Shown here piece by piece: positions 7,215 to 14,733 of a stretch of DNA of 21,713 nucleotides. The notes below the pieces were generated by a model. That model ran no database searches. It had not been told where the DNA came from and saw only the letters and a list, made by a program, of their open reading frames with translations. This DNA comes from JBDZUZ01 sp040255445 (GTDB lineage: Bacteria > Planctomycetota > Phycisphaerae > Phycisphaerales > UBA1924), in NCBI GenBank assembly GCA_040255445.1, contig JBDZUZ010000054.1, forward strand, positions 1 to 21,713, given 5' to 3'. How positions within the stretch are numbered: the first letter of the stretch is position 1; every line of letters begins with the position of its first letter. The translations under genes and the position numbers were made by a program.

Positions 7215-8138
7215 ATGAGCCGGGGGCCCATCGGCGCGGGACGCCGGATCCACATTCTGATCGAGGCGTTGGGTCACCTGGCGGTGTGGGTCGGCCTGTA
7301 CATGGCGGGCGCTGTGGCGCTGGTGATCCATGTGGCGATGCCGCCGCGGTCGGTGAGCGCGGCGGCGACAGCGCTGGCCGCGGCGATCATGACCGGGATC
7401 GGCGTGTACCTGCTCGATCGGGTGAAGCTGCGGGATCGCTGGCTTGATCCGGCGGACCTCACAGGGCATCAGCGACGGTTCGGATTTCTGGTAAGTGTGC
7501 TGCCGCGGGTGCGTGGGCTGGCGTTGATGAACCTGATCGGCGGGACGCTCGCGGCGTGGCTGACCCACCCGGCGCTGGTGCTGGCGCCCGCGCTCGCCGC
7601 GGCCGGGGTGCTCGTGTACGCGGGGCGGCCGAGCAGCCGCGGCAAGCGTGTGAAGGACCAGCTCATCGTCAAGAACGCGGCGGTCGCGGTTGCGATTACC
7701 GGCTTCGCCGTCGTGCTCGCGGCGGGCGCTGCGACGGCGCCAGAGGAGTCGCTGGCGCCGGGTGTGCGCAGCGCGCTGGGGCCGATCGCGGTCGCGGCGG
7801 CGTACCTGGTGTTGCGGGTTTTCTCCGATGCGGTGGCCTGCGATATCGATGATGTCGAGAGTGATCGGCACTTTGGCACGCGAACGCTGCCGGTGGTGCT
7901 GGGTGTCAGGCGGGCGCGGATAGTCGGGCTTGTGATTCGCGGCGTCGCGATCGCGCTGCTGCTGTTGGCGCCGGTCGGGGCGTGGGACGGCCGGGTGGCG
8001 TGGGCGATCGCGACCGCCGTGACGACATTGATGACGCTGGCCGCGGGCGTGGTGTCGCTGCGGGACCTGGTGGACCTGCGGCTCGCGGCGGATGCGGTGA
8101 TCGCCGCGGCGATCATCGGCGTTGGCGTCTTCGCGTAG
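7215..8138 (+). CDS. UbiA-like membrane prenyltransferase family protein
   Basis: Integral membrane protein of 307 residues with about eight hydrophobic segments. The second Asp-rich motif of the UbiA family is present: DIDDVESDRHFGTRTLP at about 210-225. The preceding KDQLIVKN (about 147-154) also fits the family. The first motif is unusual: instead of NDxxDxxxD there is YLLDRVKLRD at about 65-74, with different spacing. UbiA proteins join an isoprenoid diphosphate to an aromatic or other acceptor, as in quinone, heme O or archaeal-type lipid synthesis; the substrate here cannot be deduced. The ATG at 7215 follows a weak leader with no good Shine-Dalgarno. The gene converges with the next one with only ten bases between stops. 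Confidence 0.72.
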   Translation: MSRGPIGAGRRIHILIEALGHLAVWVGLYMAGAVALVIHVAMPPRSVSAAATALAAAIMTGIGVYLLDRVKLRDRWLDPADLTGHQRRFGFLVSVLPRVRGLALMNLIGGTLAAWLTHPALVLAPALAAAGVLVYAGRPSSRGKRVKDQLIVKNAAVAVAITGFAVVLAAGAATAPEESLAPGVRSALGPIAVAAAYLVLRVFSDAVACDIDDVESDRHFGTRTLPVVLGVRRARIVGLVIRGVAIALLLLAPVGAWDGRVAWAIATAVTTLMTLAAGVVSLRDLVDLRLAADAVIAAAIIGVGVFA

Positions 8139-8148
8139 GACGCGGCGG

Positions 8149-9051
8149 TCAGTCGTAGTACGAGTCCGAACTGTCGGGATCGCTTGCCGGGCCCATCTCG
8201 TTGGCGGCGTAGACAACACCGAGGGTGGCGAGCGCGAGGGCGACGGCCGCGGCGATCGAGATGATCGCGCCGACCCATGGCGGGCGCGAGGCGACCGCTT
8301 TGATGCGGACCAGGTTGGGCGCGGCGAGCGCGAGGACGGCGATGGCGGTCGCGGCGCGGCTGCCCTGGGCGTAGTGCACCGCGATCAGCCAGAGGAACGC
8401 GACGAGGAGACCGACGGCCATACCTACCGGGGCCGAGAGGATGGACCGGCGGGCGCGGACGAGGGCGAAGGCCATCGCGACGATGATCACGCCCAGGACC
8501 GCATCGGACTGCGATAGCTTTGCGGAACGGCTGAGGAAGAGTGAGCCCGCTCCGATCAGGATCGCAGCGCCCCAGGAGAGGAGCGTCGTGACATCGCGTC
8601 TGGTCTCCGCCGCGAAGGACGCTCCGCCGACGGCGATTGCGCCGATACCGATGGCGAGCACTGCATCGTTGATGCGCTGCACCGATGGCGCCCAGCTGCC
8701 GGTCAGCGATGTCGAGAGCGGCCAGATCAGAAAGCCGGCGAGGAACCAGAGGCCCAGCAACATCGAGCCGCCCAGGCGCTGGCCGGGCCGCTCGAAGAGG
8801 CCGATCACCAGGCCGAGGATCCCGGCGGACCAGGCGAGGTGGACCATCCAGTTTTCGGCCAGCAGGGGTGGGAGGCCGGGGAACATCCCCAGTGTGGCGG
8901 GGAGGCCGATCAGGCAGGCAGCCGCGAGCGCGACCACGACGAGGAGCCTCGCGGCGGATACGGAGCGGGCGGCGAGCAGCCGACCGCCAAAGACGATCCC
9001 CGCCGCGGTAACGGCGGGGATCACGAATGACAAGAGGAGGATCCGCTGCAT
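8149..9051 (-). CDS. Polytopic membrane protein of unknown function
   Basis: I do not recognise a named family. The 300 residues are almost entirely hydrophobic, with roughly eight to nine predicted membrane helices joined by short loops. The N-terminus starts straight into a helix (MQRILLLSFVIPAVTAAG). The last 20 residues are acidic and Ser/Tyr-rich (DPDSSDSYYD), probably a loose tail. The start at 9051 is an ATG with GAGG four bases upstream. It is convergent with the UbiA-like gene and next to the YceI gene on the same strand, 80 bases downstream of that gene's stop, so it might be co-transcribed with it. The amino-acid make-up fits its high-GC neighbours, with no sign of recent transfer. 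Confidence 0.75.
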   Translation of the reverse strand: MQRILLLSFVIPAVTAAGIVFGGRLLAARSVSAARLLVVVALAAACLIGLPATLGMFPGLPPLLAENWMVHLAWSAGILGLVIGLFERPGQRLGGSMLLGLWFLAGFLIWPLSTSLTGSWAPSVQRINDAVLAIGIGAIAVGGASFAAETRRDVTTLLSWGAAILIGAGSLFLSRSAKLSQSDAVLGVIIVAMAFALVRARRSILSAPVGMAVGLLVAFLWLIAVHYAQGSRAATAIAVLALAAPNLVRIKAVASRPPWVGAIISIAAAVALALATLGVVYAANEMGPASDPDSSDSYYD

Positions 9052-9131
9052 CGGACCTCAATGTAGCGTGGCGGAACGCGGGCTGGGCTGGGCCCGGCAC
9101 GACGGTGCTCGCCACCGGTGGTGATGGCGGC

Positions 9132-9746
9132 TTAGTTCGCGCGGCCTTCGAGCGCGACCATGACGGTGACCTCGTCGCCCAGGCCGTTGTTGGCGAGCAT
9201 GTAGGTCATGCCGTAGTCGGAACGCTTGAAGGTGAACTCGGCGTAGATGCCGGAGATGGTGCCGCCGCGGGGATTGGTGCCCTCGCCGGTGTGCATCAGC
9301 TTGGCGCGGACTTCCTTGGTGACGCCGAGCAAGGTCATGTCGCCGACCAGCTCCATGTTCTCGCCCGAGCCGGTGATGCTCTTGCTGGTGAAGGTGATCT
9401 CGGGGAACTGCTTCACATTGAAGAAGTCCGGGCTGCGGAGGTGGTCATCGCGCTTGGAGTTGGCGGTATCGATGCTGTTGGCATCGATCGTCACGGAGAT
9501 GTTGCCCGAGCCGGGATTGGCCGGATCGAGCGTGTAGCTTCCGGACATGTCGTTGAATCGGCCGAAGAACTTCGCCACGCCCATGTGCTTGATGTGGAAG
9601 ACGATCGACGAATGGACCTTGTCGACCGAGAAGGCCTTGGCCTGAGCCGCGGCGGGGGCAGGGGCTGTCGGGCGGGCAAAGCCCGCGAGCATGCCCACGC
9701 TGGCGAGACCGATCACGGACGCGGCGGCGATACCGAACTTGTTCAT
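9132..9746 (-). CDS. Secreted YceI-family protein
   Basis: Protein of 204 residues with an N-terminal signal sequence (MNKFGIAAASVIGLASVGML) followed by an Ala/Pro linker. Residues about 38-203 form a YceI lipocalin-like beta-barrel: FSVDKVHSSIVFHIKHMGVAKF at the start, GRFNDMSGSYTLD, NSKRDDHLRSPDFFNVKQFP in the middle, and LTLLG-type and FTFKRSDYGM motifs near the end. YceI proteins bind long isoprenoid or amide lipids in the periplasm. A UbiA-like gene two genes away offers a loose link to isoprenoids, but that is inference. The ATG at 9746 has AAGGAG 8 bases upstream. The frame is open far upstream, but the signal peptide and ribosome-binding site settle the start. Confidence 0.92.
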   Translation of the reverse strand: MNKFGIAAASVIGLASVGMLAGFARPTAPAPAAAQAKAFSVDKVHSSIVFHIKHMGVAKFFGRFNDMSGSYTLDPANPGSGNISVTIDANSIDTANSKRDDHLRSPDFFNVKQFPEITFTSKSITGSGENMELVGDMTLLGVTKEVRAKLMHTGEGTNPRGGTISGIYAEFTFKRSDYGMTYMLANNGLGDEVTVMVALEGRAN

Positions 9747-9807
9747 TGGAAAGTCTCCTTTCAGGGTTGGAGCAGAATACCGGATGCAGGCTCCTTCGAT
9801 GGACCGG

Positions 9808-9843
9808 CACCCGGCGGATTCGGACCTGGGGTCCGCCCGGGTG
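9808..9843. terminator. Strong hairpin between the serine hydrolase and YceI genes
   Basis: CACCCGGCGGA (9808-9818) pairs with TCCGCCCGGGTG (9832-9843) over 11 bp with one bulged base; the loop can form a further GGACC/GGTCC pairing. It lies 28 bases after the stop of the dockerin-type hydrolase on the minus strand. There is no T run in that direction, so it may be a weak or Rho-assisted terminator, or a 3'-end stabiliser. Confidence 0.4.
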
Positions 9844-9871
9844 TATCCGATGCCTCCGGCCGGTCCGCGGT

Positions 9872-11080
9872 TCAGCAGCCGGCCTGCCAGCGGGTGAAGA
9901 AGAAGGCGATGTCGTCGCCATCGGTGCCGCCGGAGCCATCGATGTCGGCGGTTCCCTGCTGCCAGTCGGCGAAGAACGCGGCGATATCGTCGCCGTCGAC
10001 GCCGCCGGAGCCGTCCCAGTCGGCTGGGCAATTGCAGGCGTCGAACGATGCTTCGATCGCGAGCTTGATTGCGTCGAGATCGTCGCTCAGAACCGAGTTG
10101 AGGCTCTGGACCATGATGATCGCGTAGATGCCGCGCTCATAGTCGACCCAGGGGGTGAAGCCGAAGGCGCCGGGGCTGGTGAACTCGAGCGTGTTGCCGG
10201 CGTCATCCTTGCGCGAGACCCACCCTCCGAAGCCGTAGCCCCAGCCGGTATCGGTGCCCGGGCCGTCGCCGCGGCGGGGGAGGCCTTCGGTGACATCGGT
10301 GATCATCGAGTCGACAGCTGACTCCGAGAGGATGCGCACGCCGTTGACTTCGCCGCGGCGGAGGAGCATGGCGAGCACCGTGCCGTAGTCGCGGAGGTTG
10401 GAGCGGGCCGCGCCCGAGATGCGCGGGTTGAAGGTCGGACCCAGACCCTGATAGTCGATCGTGGTGAGGCCGAGCGGGGTGGAGAGCGATGATGCGAAGA
10501 ACGGCTCCCAGCGCTGGCCGGAGACGACCTCGGCGATGCGGCCGGTGACGTGCATCGAGAGCCCGCCGTAGGCGAAGCTCGTTCCGGGGTCGACCTCGAG
10601 GTCGACGCAGCAGGCGATCTGACGCGAGGCTGTCGCGAGCGTGATGAAGGGGTTGTTGAGGATCGGGCTCTCGACCTCCTGGCCGGGGAGGCCGGAGATG
10701 TGGGCGAACATCTGGCGCGGCGTCATGGTGGATTTGAGGCCGGTGTCCTGCGGGTTGAACTCGGTCAAGTAGTTGCTGACCGGCGTGTCCAAGCCGATCA
10801 GGCCGTCATCGACGAGCGTCATGATCGCAACGCCGGAGAGGAGTTTGGTGGCGGATGCGATCGCCACGACCGTGGAGGCGTTGTACGACCCGAAGTAGGC
10901 CTCGTGCAGGATGCCATCGCGGTCGCCGACAAGGATCGCAGCGCCGGGGAGGAGCGGTCGTCGCGCGACCATGTCCGCGGCGGCGGCATCGGCGGCGGAG
11001 AAGTTGCAGGGCTGCGCGATCGCCGCGGCGGTCAGAAAGAGCGACGAGGCGGCGAGGATGGTGCGGTGTGGGGTGGGCAT
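9872..11080 (-). CDS. Secreted beta-lactamase-fold serine hydrolase with C-terminal dockerin-like pair
   Basis: Protein of 402 residues. A signal peptide (cut after AIA near 22) is followed by a class C beta-lactamase / DD-peptidase-fold domain (about 28-345). The nucleophile motif is SATK at 76-79, in the usual IASATKLLSG context. The second motif is YGG at 171-173, where family members mostly have YSN. The third, usually HTG or KTG, is replaced by a region reading TSPGAFGFTPW (301-311). Residues 351-402 form two calcium-loop repeats (DWDGSGGVDGDDI and DIDGSGGTDGDDI) ending in Gly-Cys, the C-terminal module seen in two further genes here. The likely activity is an esterase or peptidase outside the cytoplasm; beta-lactamase activity is not implied. 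ATG start at 11080 with an AAGG nearby. Confidence 0.85.
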   Translation of the reverse strand: MPTPHRTILAASSLFLTAAAIAQPCNFSAADAAAADMVARRPLLPGAAILVGDRDGILHEAYFGSYNASTVVAIASATKLLSGVAIMTLVDDGLIGLDTPVSNYLTEFNPQDTGLKSTMTPRQMFAHISGLPGQEVESPILNNPFITLATASRQIACCVDLEVDPGTSFAYGGLSMHVTGRIAEVVSGQRWEPFFASSLSTPLGLTTIDYQGLGPTFNPRISGAARSNLRDYGTVLAMLLRRGEVNGVRILSESAVDSMITDVTEGLPRRGDGPGTDTGWGYGFGGWVSRKDDAGNTLEFTSPGAFGFTPWVDYERGIYAIIMVQSLNSVLSDDLDAIKLAIEASFDACNCPADWDGSGGVDGDDIAAFFADWQQGTADIDGSGGTDGDDIAFFFTRWQAGC

Positions 11081-11187
11081 GCCTTGCTCAACGCGTTGGT
11101 GTGCTGCCCCATTTCCCCTGGGGCGGGAGATGAACTCCCTTTACATAACCGGCGAGCGGGCTGGCCGCAAGTGAAACCACGCTCCGA

Positions 11188-13506
11188 TCAACACCCGGCC
11201 TGCCATCGCGCAAAGAAGAACGCGATGTCGTCGCCGTCCGTGCCGCCGGAACGGTCGATGTCGGCCTCGCCCAGCTGCCAGTCGGTGAAGAAGGCGGTGA
11301 TGTCGTCGCCGTCGACGCCGCCGGAGTTGTCGTAATCCGCGGGGCAGGTGCAGAGGAACGCCGCGCGGGACAGCATGGTGTCGAGCCAGCCGGGCTGGAG
11401 CCGCTCGGCGAGCGCGAGGGCCGCGTATGTCGTGTCCGGCACGCCGGCGGAGTTGGGCAGGTAGGCCGGGTCGATGTTGGAGCGGCGGTAGAGCAGCGAT
11501 GCGCCGCTGAGCCATGACTGGCGGGCGCCGCGGCGGTAGGCGTGGTACGCCGCGCCGAGTTCCTGGGCGCGGACGCCGCGGCTCGATGCGATCAGCGCGG
11601 TGAATGTCGCGACGTCGCCGGGGTGGTTCGAGAGCGAATCGGCGTTGTAACTCCCCCACTCGGCCTTCGTGGTGCCCGCGCTGAACACGGTCGCGTACAG
11701 CGGCGCGTTGTCGTCGGTCCACGCCGCGTGCGAAGCGCGGAGGTTCTCCGTGTGCGTCGCCCAGCCCGGTGATGCCCGCCACGCCGGCGAGATCAGCGCT
11801 TCATAGAGCGAGACGAAGGCGGGAAGGAACGAGTTGACGGTGTTGCCGCGGATCGGGCGTGCGGTGATGAACTCGGCGGTCGGCCAGACCAGCGGATCAC
11901 GCCAGGCGTTGAACACGAGTTCGCCCTGCGGGCCGCCGTAGCGGCCGGTGAGCTCGGCGAAGATGAAGCCCTCGTGGAAGCCGCGGGCGGCGCTGGAGGG
12001 ATCGGGCGCGGACGCGAGCGCTTTGAAGAACAGGGTGCGGCGGTCGGAGCCGGTGAAGTACGTCGCCCAGTCACGGACACCGCAGACGATCGCCTCGGCG
12101 GCGTCCTGGATGATCGGGTCGCCGGGGTACCGGGCCGCGGCCCGCTCCGCGGCGAGCACGATCTTCATCGTGCTGAGGGTTGCGAACTCGGGGTCCCAGC
12201 CGGGCTGGGCCTGGCCGGTAGCGCGGTCGATCCAGTGGCGGTAGATGCCGTCCTGCGTGCGGCTGGGAGCGATGCCGTCGGTCGCTTGGCCGGCGTACCG
12301 CACGAGTATGCTGCGGATCAGCAGTTGCGCCGCGGCGTCGTTTCGCACATCATCCGCGGCGATGAGCGCCAGCACGACCCACGCCGCGGCATCGGGCGTG
12401 GCCGGGTGGAAACGGGTCGCGCCGGGCGGGACATCCGCGTCGATGACCCAGCCGTTCGTGATCAAGCCCTTGGCGAAGCGGATGTGCTGGTCGAACTCGT
12501 CGTTGATCCAAGCCTCGAAGCCGAGCGCCGGGTTGCGGGTGTTCCGGAGCATCAACGCGCCCGGGCCGCCTCCGAGCAGCAGCCCTCCGTCGACTGTTGC
12601 GGCGAGGTCTGCGGCACTGTCGCTGTTGCTGCTCCACGCAAGCGTCGGCGACCATGTGAAGATTCCGTCGAGCTGGAGCTGCGACGCCGAGAACACCTGA
12701 GCGCCACCCGCCCCGCCGACGCTCTCCGCCGCGATCGCGAGGCTTCCGGCAGCGCCCGCGACGCCGTCCTCATCGAACGCGATCGCGTTCAAGCCGGGCA
12801 CCTCGCCCAGCCAGCGGACGGGCCGGCCGGCTTCATCGAGTTCGATCGCGGCGATGCTGTTGGCGACCGCGGCGTAGAGACGGTCGCGGGTGCGGTCGTA
12901 GGCGAGGCCAGTCACCATCGCGGCATCGGCGAGGCCGATGAGGTACTGCGGGAAGCCGATCAGGTCGTTGCGGAGCGCGCGGAAGGCGCGGATGTCGCCG
13001 CGGTCGCCGACGAAGAGCGTGCCGCGGGCGTGCAGGAGTGCAATGCCCGGGAGCGGGCTATCGCCGTCGCTCCACTCGGCGCGTGCGAAGACAGAGAGCT
13101 CACCGGTGTCGGTGTCGAGGCGGAGCACGGCGTCGGACGGACGGCCGTCGGTCGCGGTGTTGCCATCGTGCACGCCGATGAAGAGCAGGCGGCCCGAATC
13201 GGAGAACGCGAGCGCCGAGGGGCCATCGGGAGAGCCGTCGAGCGACATCCATGGAAGGGCCGCGGTGATCTGGGCGCGGGTGAGTGTGCGTACGAGCGCG
13301 CGGTCGATGTCACGGATTTCGACCGTGTCGGAAGCGGTATCCGCCGTCGCATAAAGGCCGGACCGCGAAGCGGCCGCGGTGGCGGAGATGTTCGACCCGG
13401 CGGGCGTCGGCCAGGGTGCGGAGACGATCTGGGCGAGAGCGGCGCTGTGCCCTCCGGAAACGAGCGTTGCGGCCGCGGCGACGGTGACTGCGAGCGTGGT
13501 ACGCAC
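11188..13506 (-). CDS. Secreted propeller-like plus glycoamylase-like protein with C-terminal dockerin-like pair
   Basis: Protein of 772 residues. A signal peptide (cut after AALA near 26) precedes about 300 residues (27-325) of WD/YncE-like beta-strand repeats (for example PSALAFSDSGRLLFIG, TGLAYDRTRDRLYAAV, LNAIAFDEDG), probably a beta-propeller. Residues about 330-718 are helical and resemble the alpha/alpha-barrel of glycoamylase-like glycoside hydrolases (GH144-type): HWIDRATGQA then DPEFATLSTMKIVLAAERAA, and FHEGFIFAELTGRYGG. I judge that likeness by eye. Residues 721-772 are the paired calcium loops ending Gly-Cys. The GTG at 13506 was chosen because GGGAGG lies 10 bases upstream and the signal peptide starts there; an in-frame upstream start at 13614 would place 36 non-signal residues first. 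Two separable domains suggest a secreted polysaccharide-acting enzyme, but the substrate is unknown. Confidence 0.78.
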   Translation of the reverse strand: MRTTLAVTVAAAATLVSGGHSAALAQIVSAPWPTPAGSNISATAAASRSGLYATADTASDTVEIRDIDRALVRTLTRAQITAALPWMSLDGSPDGPSALAFSDSGRLLFIGVHDGNTATDGRPSDAVLRLDTDTGELSVFARAEWSDGDSPLPGIALLHARGTLFVGDRGDIRAFRALRNDLIGFPQYLIGLADAAMVTGLAYDRTRDRLYAAVANSIAAIELDEAGRPVRWLGEVPGLNAIAFDEDGVAGAAGSLAIAAESVGGAGGAQVFSASQLQLDGIFTWSPTLAWSSNSDSAADLAATVDGGLLLGGGPGALMLRNTRNPALGFEAWINDEFDQHIRFAKGLITNGWVIDADVPPGATRFHPATPDAAAWVVLALIAADDVRNDAAAQLLIRSILVRYAGQATDGIAPSRTQDGIYRHWIDRATGQAQPGWDPEFATLSTMKIVLAAERAAARYPGDPIIQDAAEAIVCGVRDWATYFTGSDRRTLFFKALASAPDPSSAARGFHEGFIFAELTGRYGGPQGELVFNAWRDPLVWPTAEFITARPIRGNTVNSFLPAFVSLYEALISPAWRASPGWATHTENLRASHAAWTDDNAPLYATVFSAGTTKAEWGSYNADSLSNHPGDVATFTALIASSRGVRAQELGAAYHAYRRGARQSWLSGASLLYRRSNIDPAYLPNSAGVPDTTYAALALAERLQPGWLDTMLSRAAFLCTCPADYDNSGGVDGDDITAFFTDWQLGEADIDRSGGTDGDDIAFFFARWQAGC

Positions 13507-13615
13507 CGGTGTACTACCTCCCGGGAATCGGTTCGCGAGACGGTCGTCGGTCGTTTCGCGGACCTTCTCGATCTCTTCGGAAAGCCTCGTGTGACGGCCC
13601 TGTCTGAAAGCCAAT

Positions 13616-13642
13616 GAGCCCGGGGGACGGTCCCCCGGGCTC
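13616..13642. terminator. Perfect 12-bp hairpin between two dockerin-type genes
   Basis: GAGCCCGGGGGA (13616-13627), a CGG loop, and TCCCCCGGGCTC (13631-13642) form a fully paired GC-rich stem. It lies 43 bases after the stop of the upstream minus-strand gene and 110 bases before the next gene's start, a natural place to end the transcript. No run of T follows in either direction, so it is not a textbook intrinsic terminator; a Rho-independent variant or an RNA-stability element is possible. Confidence 0.6.
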
Positions 13643-13685
13643 TGTTGGCGCTGTCTGTGATCAGGTGAGGCTCAGGGCTGCACGA

Positions 13686-14579
13686 TCAGTTGCAGCCGCC
13701 GGCCTGCCAACGGTCGAAGAAGAAGGGGATGTCGTCGCCATCGACGCCGCCCGAGCCATCAACATCGCCGCAGGGCGCGCCGGCCTGCCAGTCGTTGAAG
13801 AAGGCGGTGATGTCATCACCGTCGACGCCGCCGGACTGGTCGTAGTCCGCCGCGCAGGCGGGGCAGCTCGGGCCCGAATCTTCCTGCACGACGACGATGT
13901 CATCCCAGAAGATCTTGCCGCTGGTGGGCGTGTTGTCGCCGATGAAGCGGAAGGGGAGCAGGCTCATCTGGTTGGGGACGGGGTTGGGCGGATAGAAGCC
14001 GTCCGCGACGCCCTGATCGAAGCGGTCCTGCATTTCCTGGCGGGTGAGGCGGTACTCGAAGCGGACCCATTGATCGTTGGTCGTCGTGGGTAGGCCGGTG
14101 GCTTCCCAGGACCACGCGATCTGCGAGCTGGGCAGACGCAGCTCGAGCTTGATGCCCTTGGTCTCACCATCGACCGGGAAGTTGGCGGGAATCATGTACC
14201 AGCCGGTGACCACGACATCGCCGCGGGTCCAGTCGATCGCGGGGTTGTAGTAGTTGAAGGTGTCGAAGTTGAGCACATCGGTGGTGAACGCCACGAAGCC
14301 GCCGTTGCCGCCGGTGCCGAGCTCGATACAGGCCTCGCCGGTGCGGACGGTCAGGCCGCCCGAGCCCGGCAACCCGAGCGCGGGCTGGCGGCCGTCGCCG
14401 ACGGTGCGGCGGACGGCGTTGATGTTGGAGAGGTTGTGCCAGCCAAGGGGCTCGAGCGGGCCAAAGAGGCCGGGGGTTTCGAAGCTGCCGTTCGTGATGG
14501 GGAGCGGGGTCTGCGCCATGGCAGCGCCGGCGAGGGCGAGCGTTGCGGCGGCGGCGATGGCGTTGGGGGCGATCTTCAT
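13686..14579 (-). CDS. Secreted beta-sandwich (CBM-like) protein with C-terminal dockerin-like pair
   Basis: Protein of 297 residues with a clean signal peptide (MKIAPNAIAAAATLALAGAA, cut after AMA/Q near 22). The body (about 25-235) starts ITNGSFETPG with GWHNL and ends GKIFWDDIVVV; NGSFE near the start and a W-DD-I strand at the end are typical of galactose-binding-like jelly-rolls such as CBM4/CBM9, so it may bind carbohydrate. I see no catalytic motif. Residues 242-297 are the paired calcium loops; here the two are set apart by AGAPCGD and the end reads GGCN rather than GC. The ATG at 14579 has GGAGAG 6 bases upstream. A promoter with a LacI-type operator lies at 14664-14705, so the gene is probably sugar-regulated. 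Confidence 0.85.
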   Translation of the reverse strand: MKIAPNAIAAAATLALAGAAMAQTPLPITNGSFETPGLFGPLEPLGWHNLSNINAVRRTVGDGRQPALGLPGSGGLTVRTGEACIELGTGGNGGFVAFTTDVLNFDTFNYYNPAIDWTRGDVVVTGWYMIPANFPVDGETKGIKLELRLPSSQIAWSWEATGLPTTTNDQWVRFEYRLTRQEMQDRFDQGVADGFYPPNPVPNQMSLLPFRFIGDNTPTSGKIFWDDIVVVQEDSGPSCPACAADYDQSGGVDGDDITAFFNDWQAGAPCGDVDGSGGVDGDDIPFFFDRWQAGGCN

Positions 14580-14640
14580 CTCGGGCTCTCCGGTGTCGTA
14601 CGAGGTTGGCGGGGAATCGATTGTCTGACGGTTGTACGGC

Positions 14641-14664
14641 CGGCCGCGAGAAAAGCCGCGGCCG
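14641..14664 (-). other. Leader hairpin of the CBM-like dockerin gene
   Basis: CGGCCGCG (14641-14648) and CGCGGCCG (14657-14664) form an 8-bp perfect stem around an AGAAAAGC loop. It lies between the operator and the gene start, so it would sit near the 5' end of the mRNA. It may stabilise the transcript; no riboswitch features were seen. Confidence 0.4.
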
Positions 14665-14675
14665 AAAGCGTTTTC
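14664..14675. promoter_or_regulatory. LacI-family-type operator
   Basis: GAAAGCGTTTTC is a 12-base near-palindrome with a central CG, ten of twelve positions symmetric, of the type bound by LacI/CcpA-family sugar regulators. It begins immediately after the -10 box of the promoter below, over the expected transcription start, where a repressor would block initiation. No LacI gene is in the window, so the regulator is unknown. Confidence 0.55.
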
Positions 14676-14705
14676 ATTGTGCCATGGCTGGGTTGGCGGC
14701 GTCAA
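14676..14705 (-). promoter_or_regulatory. Sigma-70-type promoter of the CBM-like dockerin gene
   Basis: Read on the minus strand: TTGACG (14705-14700) as -35, 18 bases of spacing, then CACAAT (14681-14676) as -10. The -35 matches five of six consensus bases and the -10 four of six. It is about 97 bases before the start codon and directly abuts the LacI-type operator, which supports both calls. Confidence 0.5.
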
Positions 14706-14733
14706 GGGGAAATTGCGGGGTTGAAGACGAGTC

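Noticed and set aside
9749..9762. GAAAG/CTTTC inverted repeat over the YceI ribosome-binding site
   Set aside because: Only a 5-bp, A/T-rich stem; too weak to claim regulation.
11106..11124. Hairpin GCCCCA/TGGGGC upstream of the serine hydrolase gene
   Set aside because: Six-bp stem in a GC-rich gap with no T run; expected by chance.
11081..11187. Possible promoter (TTGCGG then TATGTA) for the serine hydrolase gene
   Set aside because: Only three of six consensus matches in each box; not distinguishable from background.
11974..13617. Long plus-strand open frame of 547 codons opposite the propeller/glycoamylase-like gene
   Set aside because: Its translation is Arg/Gly/Ala/Asp-rich with no signal or domain; it is a high-GC shadow of the minus-strand gene that has a signal peptide and known tail module.
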